Positions 1-8,125 of a DNA stretch of 64,000 nt are shown piece after piece. A program made the translations under genes and the position numbers. Each line of letters starts with the position of its first letter. The stretch's first letter is position 1. The DNA comes from Paenibacillus agricola (GTDB taxonomy: Bacteria; Bacillota; Bacilli; Paenibacillales; NBRC-103111). The stretch covers positions 31,783 to 95,782 of the forward strand of contig NZ_JAAOIW010000024.1 in NCBI RefSeq assembly GCF_011440305.1, in the 5' to 3' direction. Below the pieces are notes generated by a model, which was not told the origin of the DNA, ran no database searches, and worked only from the letters and a program-made list of their open reading frames with translations.

Positions 1-1
1 G

Positions 2-784
2 TACTCAGGAACGACCGGAGGCTACCCGGGCGGGCAGGCCGAATATTTACGTGTACCCTTCGCCAATTTCACACACTTCAAAATTCCAGATAACTGTGAA
101 GAGCCTGATGAGAAGCTGTGCTTAATCGCCGATGCTATGACAACTGCATTCTGGAGCGTGGATAACTCAGGTGTGAAGGATGGGGATACGGTGATTGTGC
201 TGGGCTGTGGCCCGGTGGGGCTGCTTGCGCAGAAATTTTGCTGGCTGAAGGGTGCAAAGCGAGTTATTGCTGTTGACTACATCGATTATCGTCTACAGCA
301 CGCGAAACGTACGAATAACGTGGAAATTGTCAATTTCGAGTCAGAACCAAATATTGGCAGCCATCTGAAGGAAATGACTAAGGGAGGCGCTGATGTCGTC
401 ATTGATGCTGTAGGAATGGACGGCAAAATGAGCGATCTGGAGTTTCTAGCAAGTGGCTTGAAGCTGCAAGGTGGTGCGATGGGCCCGATCGTGATTGCTT
501 CGCAGGCTGTTCGTAAAGGCGGTACCATTCAAATTACCGGAGTATATGGCGGACGCTACAATGGCTTCCCACTGGGCGATATCATGCAACGCAATGTCAA
601 TATTCGCTCCGGACAAGCTCCTGTTATTCATTATATGCCTTATATGTATGAGTTAATTACAACAGGCAAAGTCGATCCGGGTGACGTGGTAACACACGTA
701 ATTCCACTTAGTGAGGCGAAGCATGGATATGAAGTATTCGATACGAAGACGGATAATTGCATCAAGGTTATTCTGAAACCATAA
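2..784 (+). CDS. adhB: Zinc-dependent alcohol dehydrogenase, 5'-truncated by the window edge
   Basis: Medium-chain zinc dehydrogenase that would oxidise an alcohol or aldehyde with NAD. The frame is open from base 2, before the first internal ATG at 137, and encodes GGYPGGQAEYLRVPFAN, typical of the AdhB/formaldehyde dehydrogenase-like branch. The Rossmann motif GCGPVGLLA is present. The N-terminal zinc ligands lie outside the window. Two spore coat genes follow within 30 to 250 bases, which matches B. subtilis adhB-yraE-yraD; the symbol rests on that synteny and on overall resemblance. The strong ribosome site of the next gene follows directly, so an operon is likely. Confidence 0.8.
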   Translation, partial: YSGTTGGYPGGQAEYLRVPFANFTHFKIPDNCEEPDEKLCLIADAMTTAFWSVDNSGVKDGDTVIVLGCGPVGLLAQKFCWLKGAKRVIAVDYIDYRLQHAKRTNNVEIVNFESEPNIGSHLKEMTKGGADVVIDAVGMDGKMSDLEFLASGLKLQGGAMGPIVIASQAVRKGGTIQITGVYGGRYNGFPLGDIMQRNVNIRSGQAPVIHYMPYMYELITTGKVDPGDVVTHVIPLSEAKHGYEVFDTKTDNCIKVILKP

Positions 785-813
785 GCTTTACTCTTACTAG
801 GAGGGAAATCAAA

Positions 814-1014
814 ATGAATTCGACTTACGCCTTACATGAGACGATGGAGATTCATGAAATCGCCGCCTTCAAAACCGTCTGCATGACAAAATCCAAAATG
901 ATGCAAGCTCTGATTACCGATCCAAAGCTAAAAGAAATTTTGCAAGAGGATATTCAGTTATCAACGAGACAGCTGCAGGAGCTTGGCAACGTGCTGTCCA
1001 AAACCATGGGATAG
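814..1014 (+). CDS. yraE: Small spore coat-associated protein, YraE-like
   Basis: A 66-residue protein of mostly helical composition with no signal peptide or membrane segment. The ATG at 814 is chosen because it follows the ribosome site AGGAGG at 799-804; an earlier in-frame ATG at 757 lies inside the dehydrogenase gene. Size and position between a zinc dehydrogenase and a CotF-domain gene match B. subtilis YraE. It is probably a spore-coat component made late in sporulation. The function is inferred from family and neighbours; no catalytic motif is visible. Confidence 0.6.
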   Translation: MNSTYALHETMEIHEIAAFKTVCMTKSKMMQALITDPKLKEILQEDIQLSTRQLQELGNVLSKTMG

Positions 1015-1025
1015 GAGATGAGAGC

Positions 1026-1322
1026 ATGAACACGATTTTAGAACACTTGGCGGGCTTGAATTCGCTGACAGATGAAGTTATTGCCATGGATTTCCTGATC
1101 AACGCTAAGAACGGCATCCGCAATTACGCTATGGCTGTAACCGAATGTGCCACACCGGAAATCAAGACCATTTTAATGAACCATCTTGATGAAGCAATCG
1201 CAACCCACGAGAAGATCGTGAGCTATATGATGTCACGGGAACTCTATAGGCCTTTCCATATTAAAGAACAAATTCAATTAGATTTGCTAAACATCCAGAC
1301 AGCTATGGATATTCCCAGCTAA
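1026..1322 (+). CDS. yraD: CotF-family spore coat protein, YraD-like
   Basis: A 98-residue helical protein of the Coat_F family. Typical features are the stretch MDFLINAKNGIRNYA near residue 21, ATPEIKTIL near residue 42, the HE pair near residue 59, and the tail RPFHIKEQIQLDL. The ribosome site GGAGATGAG lies just upstream of ATG 1026, and only 11 bases separate it from the preceding gene, so the two are probably co-transcribed. CotF-domain proteins are spore coat constituents, so this gene is direct evidence for a spore-former. Confidence 0.75.
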   Translation: MNTILEHLAGLNSLTDEVIAMDFLINAKNGIRNYAMAVTECATPEIKTILMNHLDEAIATHEKIVSYMMSRELYRPFHIKEQIQLDLLNIQTAMDIPS

Positions 1323-1363
1323 CCTGCGGTAGATGAAAGCCTTATTATTCGTATTGATTATCA

Positions 1364-1465
1364 AGACAGCATTTCGGACCAAAGGAAACGGATACTGCCA
1401 GTAAAGGAATGACGGTTATTCCTTTATTGAAGGTGGGCCAGTCGACAAAGAGTGTGCATTTATGA
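1364..1465 (+). pseudogene. C-terminal remnant of a LacI-family regulator
   Basis: The frame ending at the TGA at 1463-1465 reads TVIPLLKVGQSTKS, the conserved end of LacI-type repressors, and closely resembles the end of the intact LacI gene at 3036-4043 (TVVLPLLKVGQSTRA). No upstream portion of such a gene survives between here and the coat gene. It is therefore a decayed relative or duplication scar of the neighbouring regulator. The rest of 1466-1579 holds only a 26-codon open stretch that is not recognised. Confidence 0.6.
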
Positions 1466-1579
1466 GGAGGATGGAGGCATAATATTTGAACAAGCAGCCT
1501 CTTGTGGTACATGAAACTACCAATGGGACTTCAGCCTCGGCTTGGAACTCAGAACCTAAAAGATAGGAATGGATATGCT

Positions 1580-1619
1580 CGGCAACAATCATCCAGCTTA
1601 GGCTGGATGATTGTTGCCG
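1580..1619. terminator. Perfect 18-bp inverted repeat, probable bidirectional terminator
   Basis: CGGCAACAATCATCCAGC at 1580-1597 is followed by the loop TTAG and its exact reverse complement at 1602-1619. It lies between the plus-strand coat cluster and the end of the minus-strand M24 gene, as expected for a convergent terminator. No long T-run follows on either strand, so strength and direction are uncertain. Confidence 0.6.
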
Positions 1620-1644
1620 AAATGTAAGCGTGATAGAAAAGAGC

Positions 1645-2808
1645 TTATTTGCGCCCATTTTCGTAGCTTTTACGCATACCCATAAGATCGTTGACAGGTT
1701 CTGCGCCATGTTCTGTAATTATGCAGGTTGGCTCTACGCGAACCCCTCCGAAAGGGAATCCATGCAAATCAAATTTAATTCCAAATACCATTCCCGGCTC
1801 AAACACGAATTCGCTGGATGGACCCAAGTCCGGATATTCTACGACCTCTAACCCGACACCGTGGCCGATAGCGCGCATGCCTTTGGTATAAGGAACGAAG
1901 TATTGGGATAAATTAGCTTCGTCCGTAAGTCTCAGTGTTTCTTTAAATAATTCACTGCCCTTCATACCGGGCTTAATAAAATTGACCATCCGCTGATTGG
2001 TCTCATAGGCAAAATCCATAATCTTGATTTGTTCCTCGCTGGCTCCTTCCATGGCGATGGTTATTCCGGTATCGGAACAGTAACCAAGCACAGAAGGATT
2101 GAAATCAAACCAAACATAATCGCCACGCTCTATCTTACGCTCCATTGGGCGCCAAGTAGGAAGATCCGTATGCATGCCGGATACAACAAGATATGCCGAA
2201 CCAATATCACCGCCACGCGACCTTGTAATATATTCACCGATAGCAGAAAGCTCGATCTCTGTTTTTCCGACTTCCGTTTGCTCTAATGCGGCAAGGATGC
2301 TATCATCCGCCAATTTACCAGCCGCCCGGATCAGATCAAGCTCATTTTTGCTTTTATATAATCTTTCTTGGATGACAATATCCGAGGATTCTACGATCGT
2401 AATACCCTTAAATCCCTTCTCCATTTCACGATACAGGGAAATCGGGAATAACTCTTCTCCAACGACGCCGATCTTTTTGACCGGGTAACCAAGGGCTTCG
2501 ACAAGCTTTGGTAATTCTGTTCTCATTTCATAAATATTGTGGGCACTCTTAACCCAGGAAAAGCGTTTGGCTGCAAACCGGTTTAAATTGCCCATAAAAG
2601 CGTGAATCTCGCCTTCTAATGGAAGAAAAAGAGCATGAGCAGATTCTTCGATACAGTTGATGGTTCTATGATTGGTATAGTACATCGAGTAACCGGGATG
2701 ATATTCATCACTATAAATAAAAAGAGCATCTAACCCTGCCTCTTTCATCTTTGCTCTCGTACGATCCACGCGTCTTTGAAATTCAGTTGAGAGTACTTCT
2801 AGTGCCAT
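1645..2808 (-). CDS. M24-fold (creatinase/prolidase-like) hydrolase with altered active site
   Basis: A 387-residue protein with an N-terminal creatinase-type domain (about 10-150) and a pita-bread M24 domain (about 160-370). Metal-site positions D235, D246, H316 and E359 are present. The first of the two usual glutamates is K345 in the segment VFGIKFD, where peptidases have I-E-P-G. The usual Pro-His before the first aspartate reads P217-T218. Creatinase shows that this fold can work without metal as a C-N hydrolase, so the protein is unlikely to be an ordinary Xaa-Pro peptidase. The ribosome site TGGAGGAAT precedes the ATG. It is transcribed divergently from a LacI gene, with operators between them. 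Confidence 0.7.
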   Translation of the reverse strand: MALEVLSTEFQRRVDRTRAKMKEAGLDALFIYSDEYHPGYSMYYTNHRTINCIEESAHALFLPLEGEIHAFMGNLNRFAAKRFSWVKSAHNIYEMRTELPKLVEALGYPVKKIGVVGEELFPISLYREMEKGFKGITIVESSDIVIQERLYKSKNELDLIRAAGKLADDSILAALEQTEVGKTEIELSAIGEYITRSRGGDIGSAYLVVSGMHTDLPTWRPMERKIERGDYVWFDFNPSVLGYCSDTGITIAMEGASEEQIKIMDFAYETNQRMVNFIKPGMKGSELFKETLRLTDEANLSQYFVPYTKGMRAIGHGVGLEVVEYPDLGPSSEFVFEPGMVFGIKFDLHGFPFGGVRVEPTCIITEHGAEPVNDLMGMRKSYENGRK

Positions 2809-2861
2809 TTGTTATTCCTCCAGTTATATAATTAGATTAGTTTTGCATGTGTGATAATTCA

Positions 2862-2877
2862 CCGTGAACGTTCACGG
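2862..2877. promoter_or_regulatory. LacI-type operator 1
   Basis: Perfect 16-bp palindrome CCGTGAACGTTCACGG between the divergent M24 and LacI genes, placed to control the M24 promoter. The same core recurs at 3003-3016. Confidence 0.75.
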
Positions 2878-2930
2878 AAATAATATACGACAATGACAAA
2901 GGGAAAGTCAATACCTTTTTTGAAAACGCT

Positions 2931-2944
2931 TATAAATTGCACTA
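2931..2944 (+). promoter_or_regulatory. cre-like site (CcpA)
   Basis: TGAAAACGCTTATA agrees with the Bacillus cre consensus TGWAANCGNTNWCA at all but one position. It lies in the regulatory region shared by the M24 and LacI genes, suggesting catabolite repression. This is a motif match only. Confidence 0.4.
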
Positions 2945-2958
2945 TTATCTAAAATAAG

Positions 2959-2987
2959 TTGACATTAGCTATAAAAGAGTGTTAATT
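2959..2987 (+). promoter_or_regulatory. Probable sigma-A promoter of the LacI gene
   Basis: TTGACA at 2959-2964 is a perfect -35 box. A weak -10 box, TTAATT at 2982-2987, follows after 17 bases. The second operator lies just downstream at 3003-3016, which would allow autorepression. Confidence 0.45.
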
Positions 2988-3002
2988 TAGTTTATGAACT
3001 TA

Positions 3003-3016
3003 CCGTGAACGTTCAC
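3003..3016. promoter_or_regulatory. LacI-type operator 2
   Basis: CCGTGAACGTTCAC repeats the core TGAACGTTCA of the upstream palindrome, 141 bases away. It lies between the predicted promoter and the LacI ribosome site. Two spaced copies suggest looping or dual control of both divergent transcripts. Confidence 0.7.
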
Positions 3017-3035
3017 ATTTTAGGAGTGATATTTA

Positions 3036-4043
3036 ATGGATCGCAAGATCACAATAAATGATGTAGCTGAGAAAGCAGGAGTTTCCCGCCAAACCATTTC
3101 AAGAGTACTAAATAATAAAGGGGACGTTAATGAGACCACAAGAAAACGAGTTCTACGTATTATAGAAGAGCTTGATTTTCAGCCGAGTATGCAGGCGCGC
3201 AGTATGGTAACCCGCAAAACGAACACGATTGCACTGCTGATTCCTGACATCACCAATCCTTTCTTCTCCGAAATTGTGCGCGGGATAGATCGGACTGTTC
3301 GGGCTACGAATATCAATGTGCTTTTATTTTCAACTGATGAAGAAGTTTCCCGGGAGGTCTCCTGCATTCAACTGGCTCAAAATTATAATGTAGACGGCAT
3401 CATTTTGTGCAGCCCCCGGCTTGATGAAATCAATCTGCGAAAACTTATTTCGAGCAAACTTCCTGTCGTATTGTTGAATCGTGAAATCGCAGAAATGAAT
3501 AAGGTCTACAGTATTATAGTTGACGCACAAACTGGTGGTTATACAGCGGCGAAGTATTTGCTTGATCTGGGGCATAGAAGTATTGGCATCCTTGTCGGAC
3601 CGGCTTATGCAGACAGCAGTGTAAAAAGATTGATTGGTTATAAAAAGGCACTCTCTGATTATGCGGTACCTTTAGACGAAAGCTTAATCCTGCACATCGA
3701 TCACCAACATGATAAGATTCACGAAAATACACAACTGCTAGTTAAACGCAATGCAACCGCGATCTTGGCTTACAATGACATGACCGCCGCCAAAATCATT
3801 CAATCGTGTACGGAAATGGGCCTTGAGGTACCGAAGGATATATCTGTTATTGGTTTTGACGGCATTCCTATATCCAGGCTCGTCAATCCCCGGTTAACAA
3901 CCATGGATCTGCCGCTGTATGAGATGGGAGAAATGATAGCCAACACACTTATGAAAATGATCAACGGAGAAGAAACACATACGAAGCTTACGGTAGTGCT
4001 TCCGCTATTGAAAGTTGGGCAATCCACAAGGGCTATAACTTAA
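3036..4043 (+). CDS. LacI-family transcriptional regulator
   Basis: A 335-residue repressor. The N-terminal helix-turn-helix (about 4-25, TINDVAEKAGVSRQTISRVL) is followed by the hinge helix and a periplasmic-binding-type sensor domain (about 60-330) with ALLIPDITNPFF and FDGIP motifs. The ribosome site AGGAGTG lies before ATG 3036. It is adjacent to two TGAACGTTCA operators and upstream of TRAP transporter genes, so it probably controls both the divergent M24 gene and the downstream operon in response to the imported sugar or sugar acid. The effector is unknown. Confidence 0.9.
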   Translation: MDRKITINDVAEKAGVSRQTISRVLNNKGDVNETTRKRVLRIIEELDFQPSMQARSMVTRKTNTIALLIPDITNPFFSEIVRGIDRTVRATNINVLLFSTDEEVSREVSCIQLAQNYNVDGIILCSPRLDEINLRKLISSKLPVVLLNREIAEMNKVYSIIVDAQTGGYTAAKYLLDLGHRSIGILVGPAYADSSVKRLIGYKKALSDYAVPLDESLILHIDHQHDKIHENTQLLVKRNATAILAYNDMTAAKIIQSCTEMGLEVPKDISVIGFDGIPISRLVNPRLTTMDLPLYEMGEMIANTLMKMINGEETHTKLTVVLPLLKVGQSTRAIT

Positions 4044-4146
4044 GGGCTATAACTTAACTTGTTTCTTCTTCTTGTGAAAATGAAAGCGCAAACTACGTTC
4101 AAAGCTTACTTTATGTACATGATCAACCCTATGAGGAGTGGACAAC

Positions 4147-4653
4147 TTGAAGAGAATATCTCGAGTATTCCTTGCTATCGATAGTGCTTTGGAAGCCTTT
4201 TCCTTAATGGCCTTACTCACTATGATTATCATTGTCACCATTCAGGTTATAACGAGGAAGCTATTTAATTTTGTGTTTTTTTGGTCGGAGGAAATTACGT
4301 TATTGTTGTTAATTTGGTTTTCCTTTATGGGGATTGCCATTGGGTTTAGGGAAAAGCTGCATATGGGAATGGATTCATTTACAAACCTGTTTCCGGCGTC
4401 GTTCAATCGGGTGCTGGATAAGGTGATCTATGCAAGTATCTTTTTGTTCGGGCTCTACTTGATTTATTACGGCTGGGATTTTACCTTAATGATGAATGAG
4501 TCGGAGCTCGCTGCAACAGGGCTGCCGAACAGTATCACGTATGTAATTATGCCGATTACCGGAGTTATGACGAGCATATATTCGCTTCTTCAATTTTTCG
4601 GGATTGAAACCAAACGGCATCAAGGGATAGATGAAGGGGAAGGGGGTCACTAA
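4147..4653 (+). CDS. dctQ: TRAP transporter small membrane subunit (DctQ)
   Basis: A small four-helix integral membrane protein that pairs with DctM in a tripartite ATP-independent periplasmic transporter. Hydrophobic segments fall near residues 17-37, 48-66, 88-108 and 125-145; FFWSEEITLLLLIWFSFMG is typical of the family. The TTG at 4147 is preferred because the ribosome site GAGGAG (4133-4138) sits 8 bases upstream, whereas the GTG at 4138 overlaps it. Genes for the large subunit and the binding protein follow in the same order as in other TRAP operons. Confidence 0.85.
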   Translation: MKRISRVFLAIDSALEAFSLMALLTMIIIVTIQVITRKLFNFVFFWSEEITLLLLIWFSFMGIAIGFREKLHMGMDSFTNLFPASFNRVLDKVIYASIFLFGLYLIYYGWDFTLMMNESELAATGLPNSITYVIMPITGVMTSIYSLLQFFGIETKRHQGIDEGEGGH

Positions 4654-4655
4654 TT

Positions 4656-5951
4656 ATGGATACGACAACAGCAATCATTATTTTATGTGCCAGTTTTACA
4701 CTGTTTGTTTTGCTGCGGTTTCCGATTTCATTGACGCTCGCAGGCTCCTCGATTATTACTTTGTTATACTTGAAAGTACCGCTTGCCGCGATAGGCCAAA
4801 CGATGATCCAGGGCATGAATTCCTTCACGCTGCTTACGATCCCATTCTTTATTCTGGCCGGACAGATTATGGGCCAAGGAAAGATGGCGCTTCGCATGGT
4901 GAATTTGGCGCAGCTTCTCGTAGGCGGCGTTCGCGGCGGACTGGCAATGGTAAACAGCGTGGCCTGCATGTTTTTCGGCAATATCTCGGGCTCAGCCGTA
5001 GCGGATGTTTCATCCATTGGCTCCGTCATGATTCCTATGATGAAGAAAAAGGGCTACGATACCGACTATGCGGTTGGCGTTACCGTCTCCTCCTCCATAC
5101 AGGGAGTAGTTGTTCCACCCAGTCACAATTTAGTGCTTTATTCCCTAGCGGCGGGTGGAGGCATTTCGATCACCAGCTTGTTTCTAGCGGGGATTGTACC
5201 AGGGTTACTGCTGTGCGTCACTCTAATGACTGTAAGTTATATCATTGCAGTGAAGCGAGGTTATCAGAAAGGGGAGCCTGTACTGAAAAAGGATATCCCC
5301 GGAATCCTTAGGGATGGCTTGCTTTCGATGATGTCGGCCGTTATTATCCTTGGTGGAATTTTTACGGGTTGGTTCACGGCTACAGAATCCGGTGCGATCG
5401 CGTGCCTGTACGCTTTTATTTTAACATTTTTTGTTTACAAGGATATTCCTCTTTCAAGAATGTGGCTGATATTGCAGAGAACCTTCCGTACCGTTGCGAT
5501 GGTCCTGTTTCTAATAGCCGCCTCCGCATCGTTTGGCTGGGTGCTTGCTTTTCTTAAAGTTCCCGGTATGATGACCGATTGGATGCTTAGTGTTTCAGAT
5601 AACCCCATTATCATTCTATTGATTATTAACGTACTTCTATTGGTCCTTGGCGCGCCGATGGACATGGCTCCTTTAATTATGATAATGACTCCGATCCTGC
5701 TGCCGGTTGTCACGGCGATTGGAATGGATCCTGTACATTTTGGAATCATAATGATGCTTAACACCGGCATAGGGCTGTTGACGCCACCGGTAGGCACGGT
5801 TTTATTTGTTGGCTGCTCATTAGGAAACATCTCTATCGATCAAGGCACGAAGGCTATGATGCCTTTCTTTTATGCAATGTGCGTCATATTGATGGTTCTT
5901 ACTTATGTTCCTGGGCTTGTGATGTGGTTGCCCAATTTATTTGCTAAATAA
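4656..5951 (+). CDS. dctM: TRAP transporter large permease (DctM)
   Basis: A 431-residue multi-spanning membrane protein that forms the ion-coupled translocation channel of the TRAP transporter. The family motifs include SGSAVADVSSIG, IPPMMKKKGY-like sequence near residue 130 and GLLTPPVGTVLFV near residue 370. It starts 2 bases after the dctQ stop, so translation is likely coupled. Uptake is driven by an ion gradient, not ATP. The substrates are usually carboxylates or sugar acids; which one is not visible here. Confidence 0.92.
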   Translation: MDTTTAIIILCASFTLFVLLRFPISLTLAGSSIITLLYLKVPLAAIGQTMIQGMNSFTLLTIPFFILAGQIMGQGKMALRMVNLAQLLVGGVRGGLAMVNSVACMFFGNISGSAVADVSSIGSVMIPMMKKKGYDTDYAVGVTVSSSIQGVVVPPSHNLVLYSLAAGGGISITSLFLAGIVPGLLLCVTLMTVSYIIAVKRGYQKGEPVLKKDIPGILRDGLLSMMSAVIILGGIFTGWFTATESGAIACLYAFILTFFVYKDIPLSRMWLILQRTFRTVAMVLFLIAASASFGWVLAFLKVPGMMTDWMLSVSDNPIIILLIINVLLLVLGAPMDMAPLIMIMTPILLPVVTAIGMDPVHFGIIMMLNTGIGLLTPPVGTVLFVGCSLGNISIDQGTKAMMPFFYAMCVILMVLTYVPGLVMWLPNLFAK

Positions 5952-5996
5952 GCGTAACAAAGCAACAATACAAAATTCGAACAAGGAGTGATTGAA

Positions 5997-7037
5997 TTGG
6001 AAAAAAGGACGAAAATTGTTAAAACTATGCTTGCTAGTTTTCTTATGGTCAGTGTAGCGTTGACTGGCTGCTCTGCAAACAAAGCATCGGATAATACGCC
6101 AGAAACAGATGCTGGGATGAAAGCGGAAGGCCCTAAGCTCACATTGCGCTTGGCGGATACGCTTGCCGTGGATCATCCGATTGTAGCTGCCGACAAAAAA
6201 TTTGCCGAGATGGTAAGTGAGCGTACGAATGGACGGATTAAAATCGAAGTGTTCGCAAACTCCCAATTGGGAGAAGAGAAAACTACGATTGAACAAGTTC
6301 AGCTTGGAGCCCTCGATTTTGTTCGTACGGGAGCCGGGGCATTGGCTGGCTTCAGCAAGAAATTTGAAGTGTTTAGTTTGCCCTATATTTTCGAATCTGA
6401 GGAGCATCAATTTAAATTTCTCGAGAGCGCAATCGGAACCAAGATGTTAGACGGTTTGGAGTCATCCCGAATGAAAGGCCTTGCCTATTACTCTGCAGGC
6501 GCCAGAAGCTTTTATTCACGTAAGCCGCTCACGGGCATTGCTGATTTAAAAGGGCAAAAAATTCGTGTCATCCAGAACAAGGTGAATGTGGATTTAATTG
6601 ATGCTCTGGGAGCTAATGCAACACCAATGGCATTTGGGGAAGTGTTCAGCGCTTTGCAAACGGGTGTTATTGATGCCGCTGAAAATAGCTTTGCTAACCT
6701 ATATACGTCGAACCATCAGCAGCAAGCAAAGAATCTAATTATAGATCAACATCAACGCGTGCCTGAAGTGCTGATCATCAGTAAAACCACTTGGGATAAA
6801 CTGCCTGAAGAGGATCGCAAAATAGTAAAGCAAGCCGCTCTTGATTCTGTGAAGATAGAAAGAGAACTATTTGATAAGTTCGAAAAAGATGCGGAAGCGA
6901 AAATTAGAGCAGCCGGCGTAACCGTGACGGAAGTGAAGGACCTTAAACCATGGCAGGATGCTGTAAAGCCTGTTATTGACAAATACCGTAAAGAGTTCCA
7001 GGAAGAGCTTGATGCGATCGAAAAAGCGAAGAAATAA
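5997..7037 (+). CDS. dctP: TRAP transporter solute-binding lipoprotein (DctP)
   Basis: The extracytoplasmic receptor that delivers substrate to DctQM. It has a lipoprotein signal with the lipobox ALTG-C25. The DctP domain carries the LKGQKIRVIQN and FSALQTGVIDAAEN motifs of the binding cleft. The start is taken as TTG 5997, 8 bases after the ribosome site AAGGAG (5983-5988); the GTG at 5988 overlaps that site. A terminator hairpin follows 12 bases after the stop, so the LacI-independent part of the operon may end here, with read-through into the reductase. Confidence 0.88.
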   Translation: MEKRTKIVKTMLASFLMVSVALTGCSANKASDNTPETDAGMKAEGPKLTLRLADTLAVDHPIVAADKKFAEMVSERTNGRIKIEVFANSQLGEEKTTIEQVQLGALDFVRTGAGALAGFSKKFEVFSLPYIFESEEHQFKFLESAIGTKMLDGLESSRMKGLAYYSAGARSFYSRKPLTGIADLKGQKIRVIQNKVNVDLIDALGANATPMAFGEVFSALQTGVIDAAENSFANLYTSNHQQQAKNLIIDQHQRVPEVLIISKTTWDKLPEEDRKIVKQAALDSVKIERELFDKFEKDAEAKIRAAGVTVTEVKDLKPWQDAVKPVIDKYRKEFQEELDAIEKAKK

Positions 7038-7049
7038 CGAAATTAAATA

Positions 7050-7092
7050 AAAAAAGTAATCCATCAACTGAACGGGATGGATTACTTTTTTT
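7050..7092 (+). terminator. Intrinsic terminator after dctP
   Basis: AAAAGTAATCCATC and its complement GATGGATTACTTTT form a long stem with a short loop, followed by a T-run. The next gene's ribosome site begins immediately afterwards, so partial read-through is plausible. Confidence 0.75.
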
Positions 7093-7110
7093 AAGATAGG
7101 AGTTAAAAGC

Positions 7111-8085
7111 ATGATGAAATATAGACGATTAGGCACAAGCGGATTGAAAGTAAGCGAGATCGGATTAGGAAGCTGGTTTTATGGAACCGGGTCCGAAAGC
7201 CAGAGTGCGGTCGAATGTATCCGCAAGGCCTATGAGCTCGGAATCAACTTTTTCGATAACGCGAATTTATATAAAGGCGGAGCCGCTGAAGTGGTACTTG
7301 GGCAAACCTTGAAGGATTTTCCGAGAGCCAGTTATGTACTGGCAACAAAAGTGTATTTTCCGATGGGGAGCGGGCCGAATGACAGAGGGCTTTCCAGAAA
7401 ACATATTATCGAGCAGTGCGAAGCAAGTCTTCAGAGACTGAATGTGGACTATATCGACTTGTACCAGTGCCATAAATATGATTCCGAAACACCTTTGGAA
7501 GAAACGTTACGAGCTATGGACGACCTCATTTCCCAAGGGAAGGTGCTGTACGCCGGTGTCAGTGAATGGAGCGCGGCACAAATCATCGATGCGGTTCACC
7601 TGGCGAAGCAACTGAACCTCCGCCCGCTCATTTCCAACCAGCCGATCTATAATATGCTCGTACGTTATATCGAGAAAGAAGTGCTCCCCGTCTGCGAACG
7701 TCAAGGGCTGGGCCAGGTCGTGTTTTCCCCGCTGGCGCAAGGCATCCTCACAGGCAAATACCGGGCGGGTCAGGTGATCCCGGCCGATAGCCGCGCAGCC
7801 AATGATAGCACAAACAAATTTATTGCAAGCTACTTGAAAGATGGAGTGCTTTACTGTGTCGAAAGACTCGAGAAGGTGGCTCAGGGGATGGGTGTTCAGC
7901 TCCCGGAGATGGCGCTTGCCTGGGTCTTGAGGCAGCCGGGCGTCAGTTCAGCGATTATCGGAGCCAGCCGTCCATCGCAAATTGAGAACAACGTAAAAGC
8001 GTTGGAGATCGAATTGACCCCTGATTTGCTGCGGGAAATTGAGGACATTTTAATAGAAATCGACGGATTTGCTCCTGCTTGGTAG
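7111..8085 (+). CDS. Aldo/keto reductase
   Basis: A 324-residue NADPH-type oxidoreductase of the (beta/alpha)8 aldo/keto reductase superfamily, in the branch related to potassium-channel beta subunits and YghZ. The catalytic tetrad is visible: D49 and Y54 in FFDNANLY, K80 in LATK, and H121 in YQCH. The C-terminal cofactor-binding segment SSAIIGASRPSQIENN is intact. The start is one of two adjacent ATGs after the ribosome site TAGGAGT. Placement behind a TRAP importer and before an epimerase suggests it reduces a carbonyl of the imported sugar. Confidence 0.88.
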   Translation: MMKYRRLGTSGLKVSEIGLGSWFYGTGSESQSAVECIRKAYELGINFFDNANLYKGGAAEVVLGQTLKDFPRASYVLATKVYFPMGSGPNDRGLSRKHIIEQCEASLQRLNVDYIDLYQCHKYDSETPLEETLRAMDDLISQGKVLYAGVSEWSAAQIIDAVHLAKQLNLRPLISNQPIYNMLVRYIEKEVLPVCERQGLGQVVFSPLAQGILTGKYRAGQVIPADSRAANDSTNKFIASYLKDGVLYCVERLEKVAQGMGVQLPEMALAWVLRQPGVSSAIIGASRPSQIENNVKALEIELTPDLLREIEDILIEIDGFAPAW

Positions 8086-8125
8086 GTAGGAAGAATGGCG
8101 CTGCTTTGCGCTAGGAGGTGACAGG

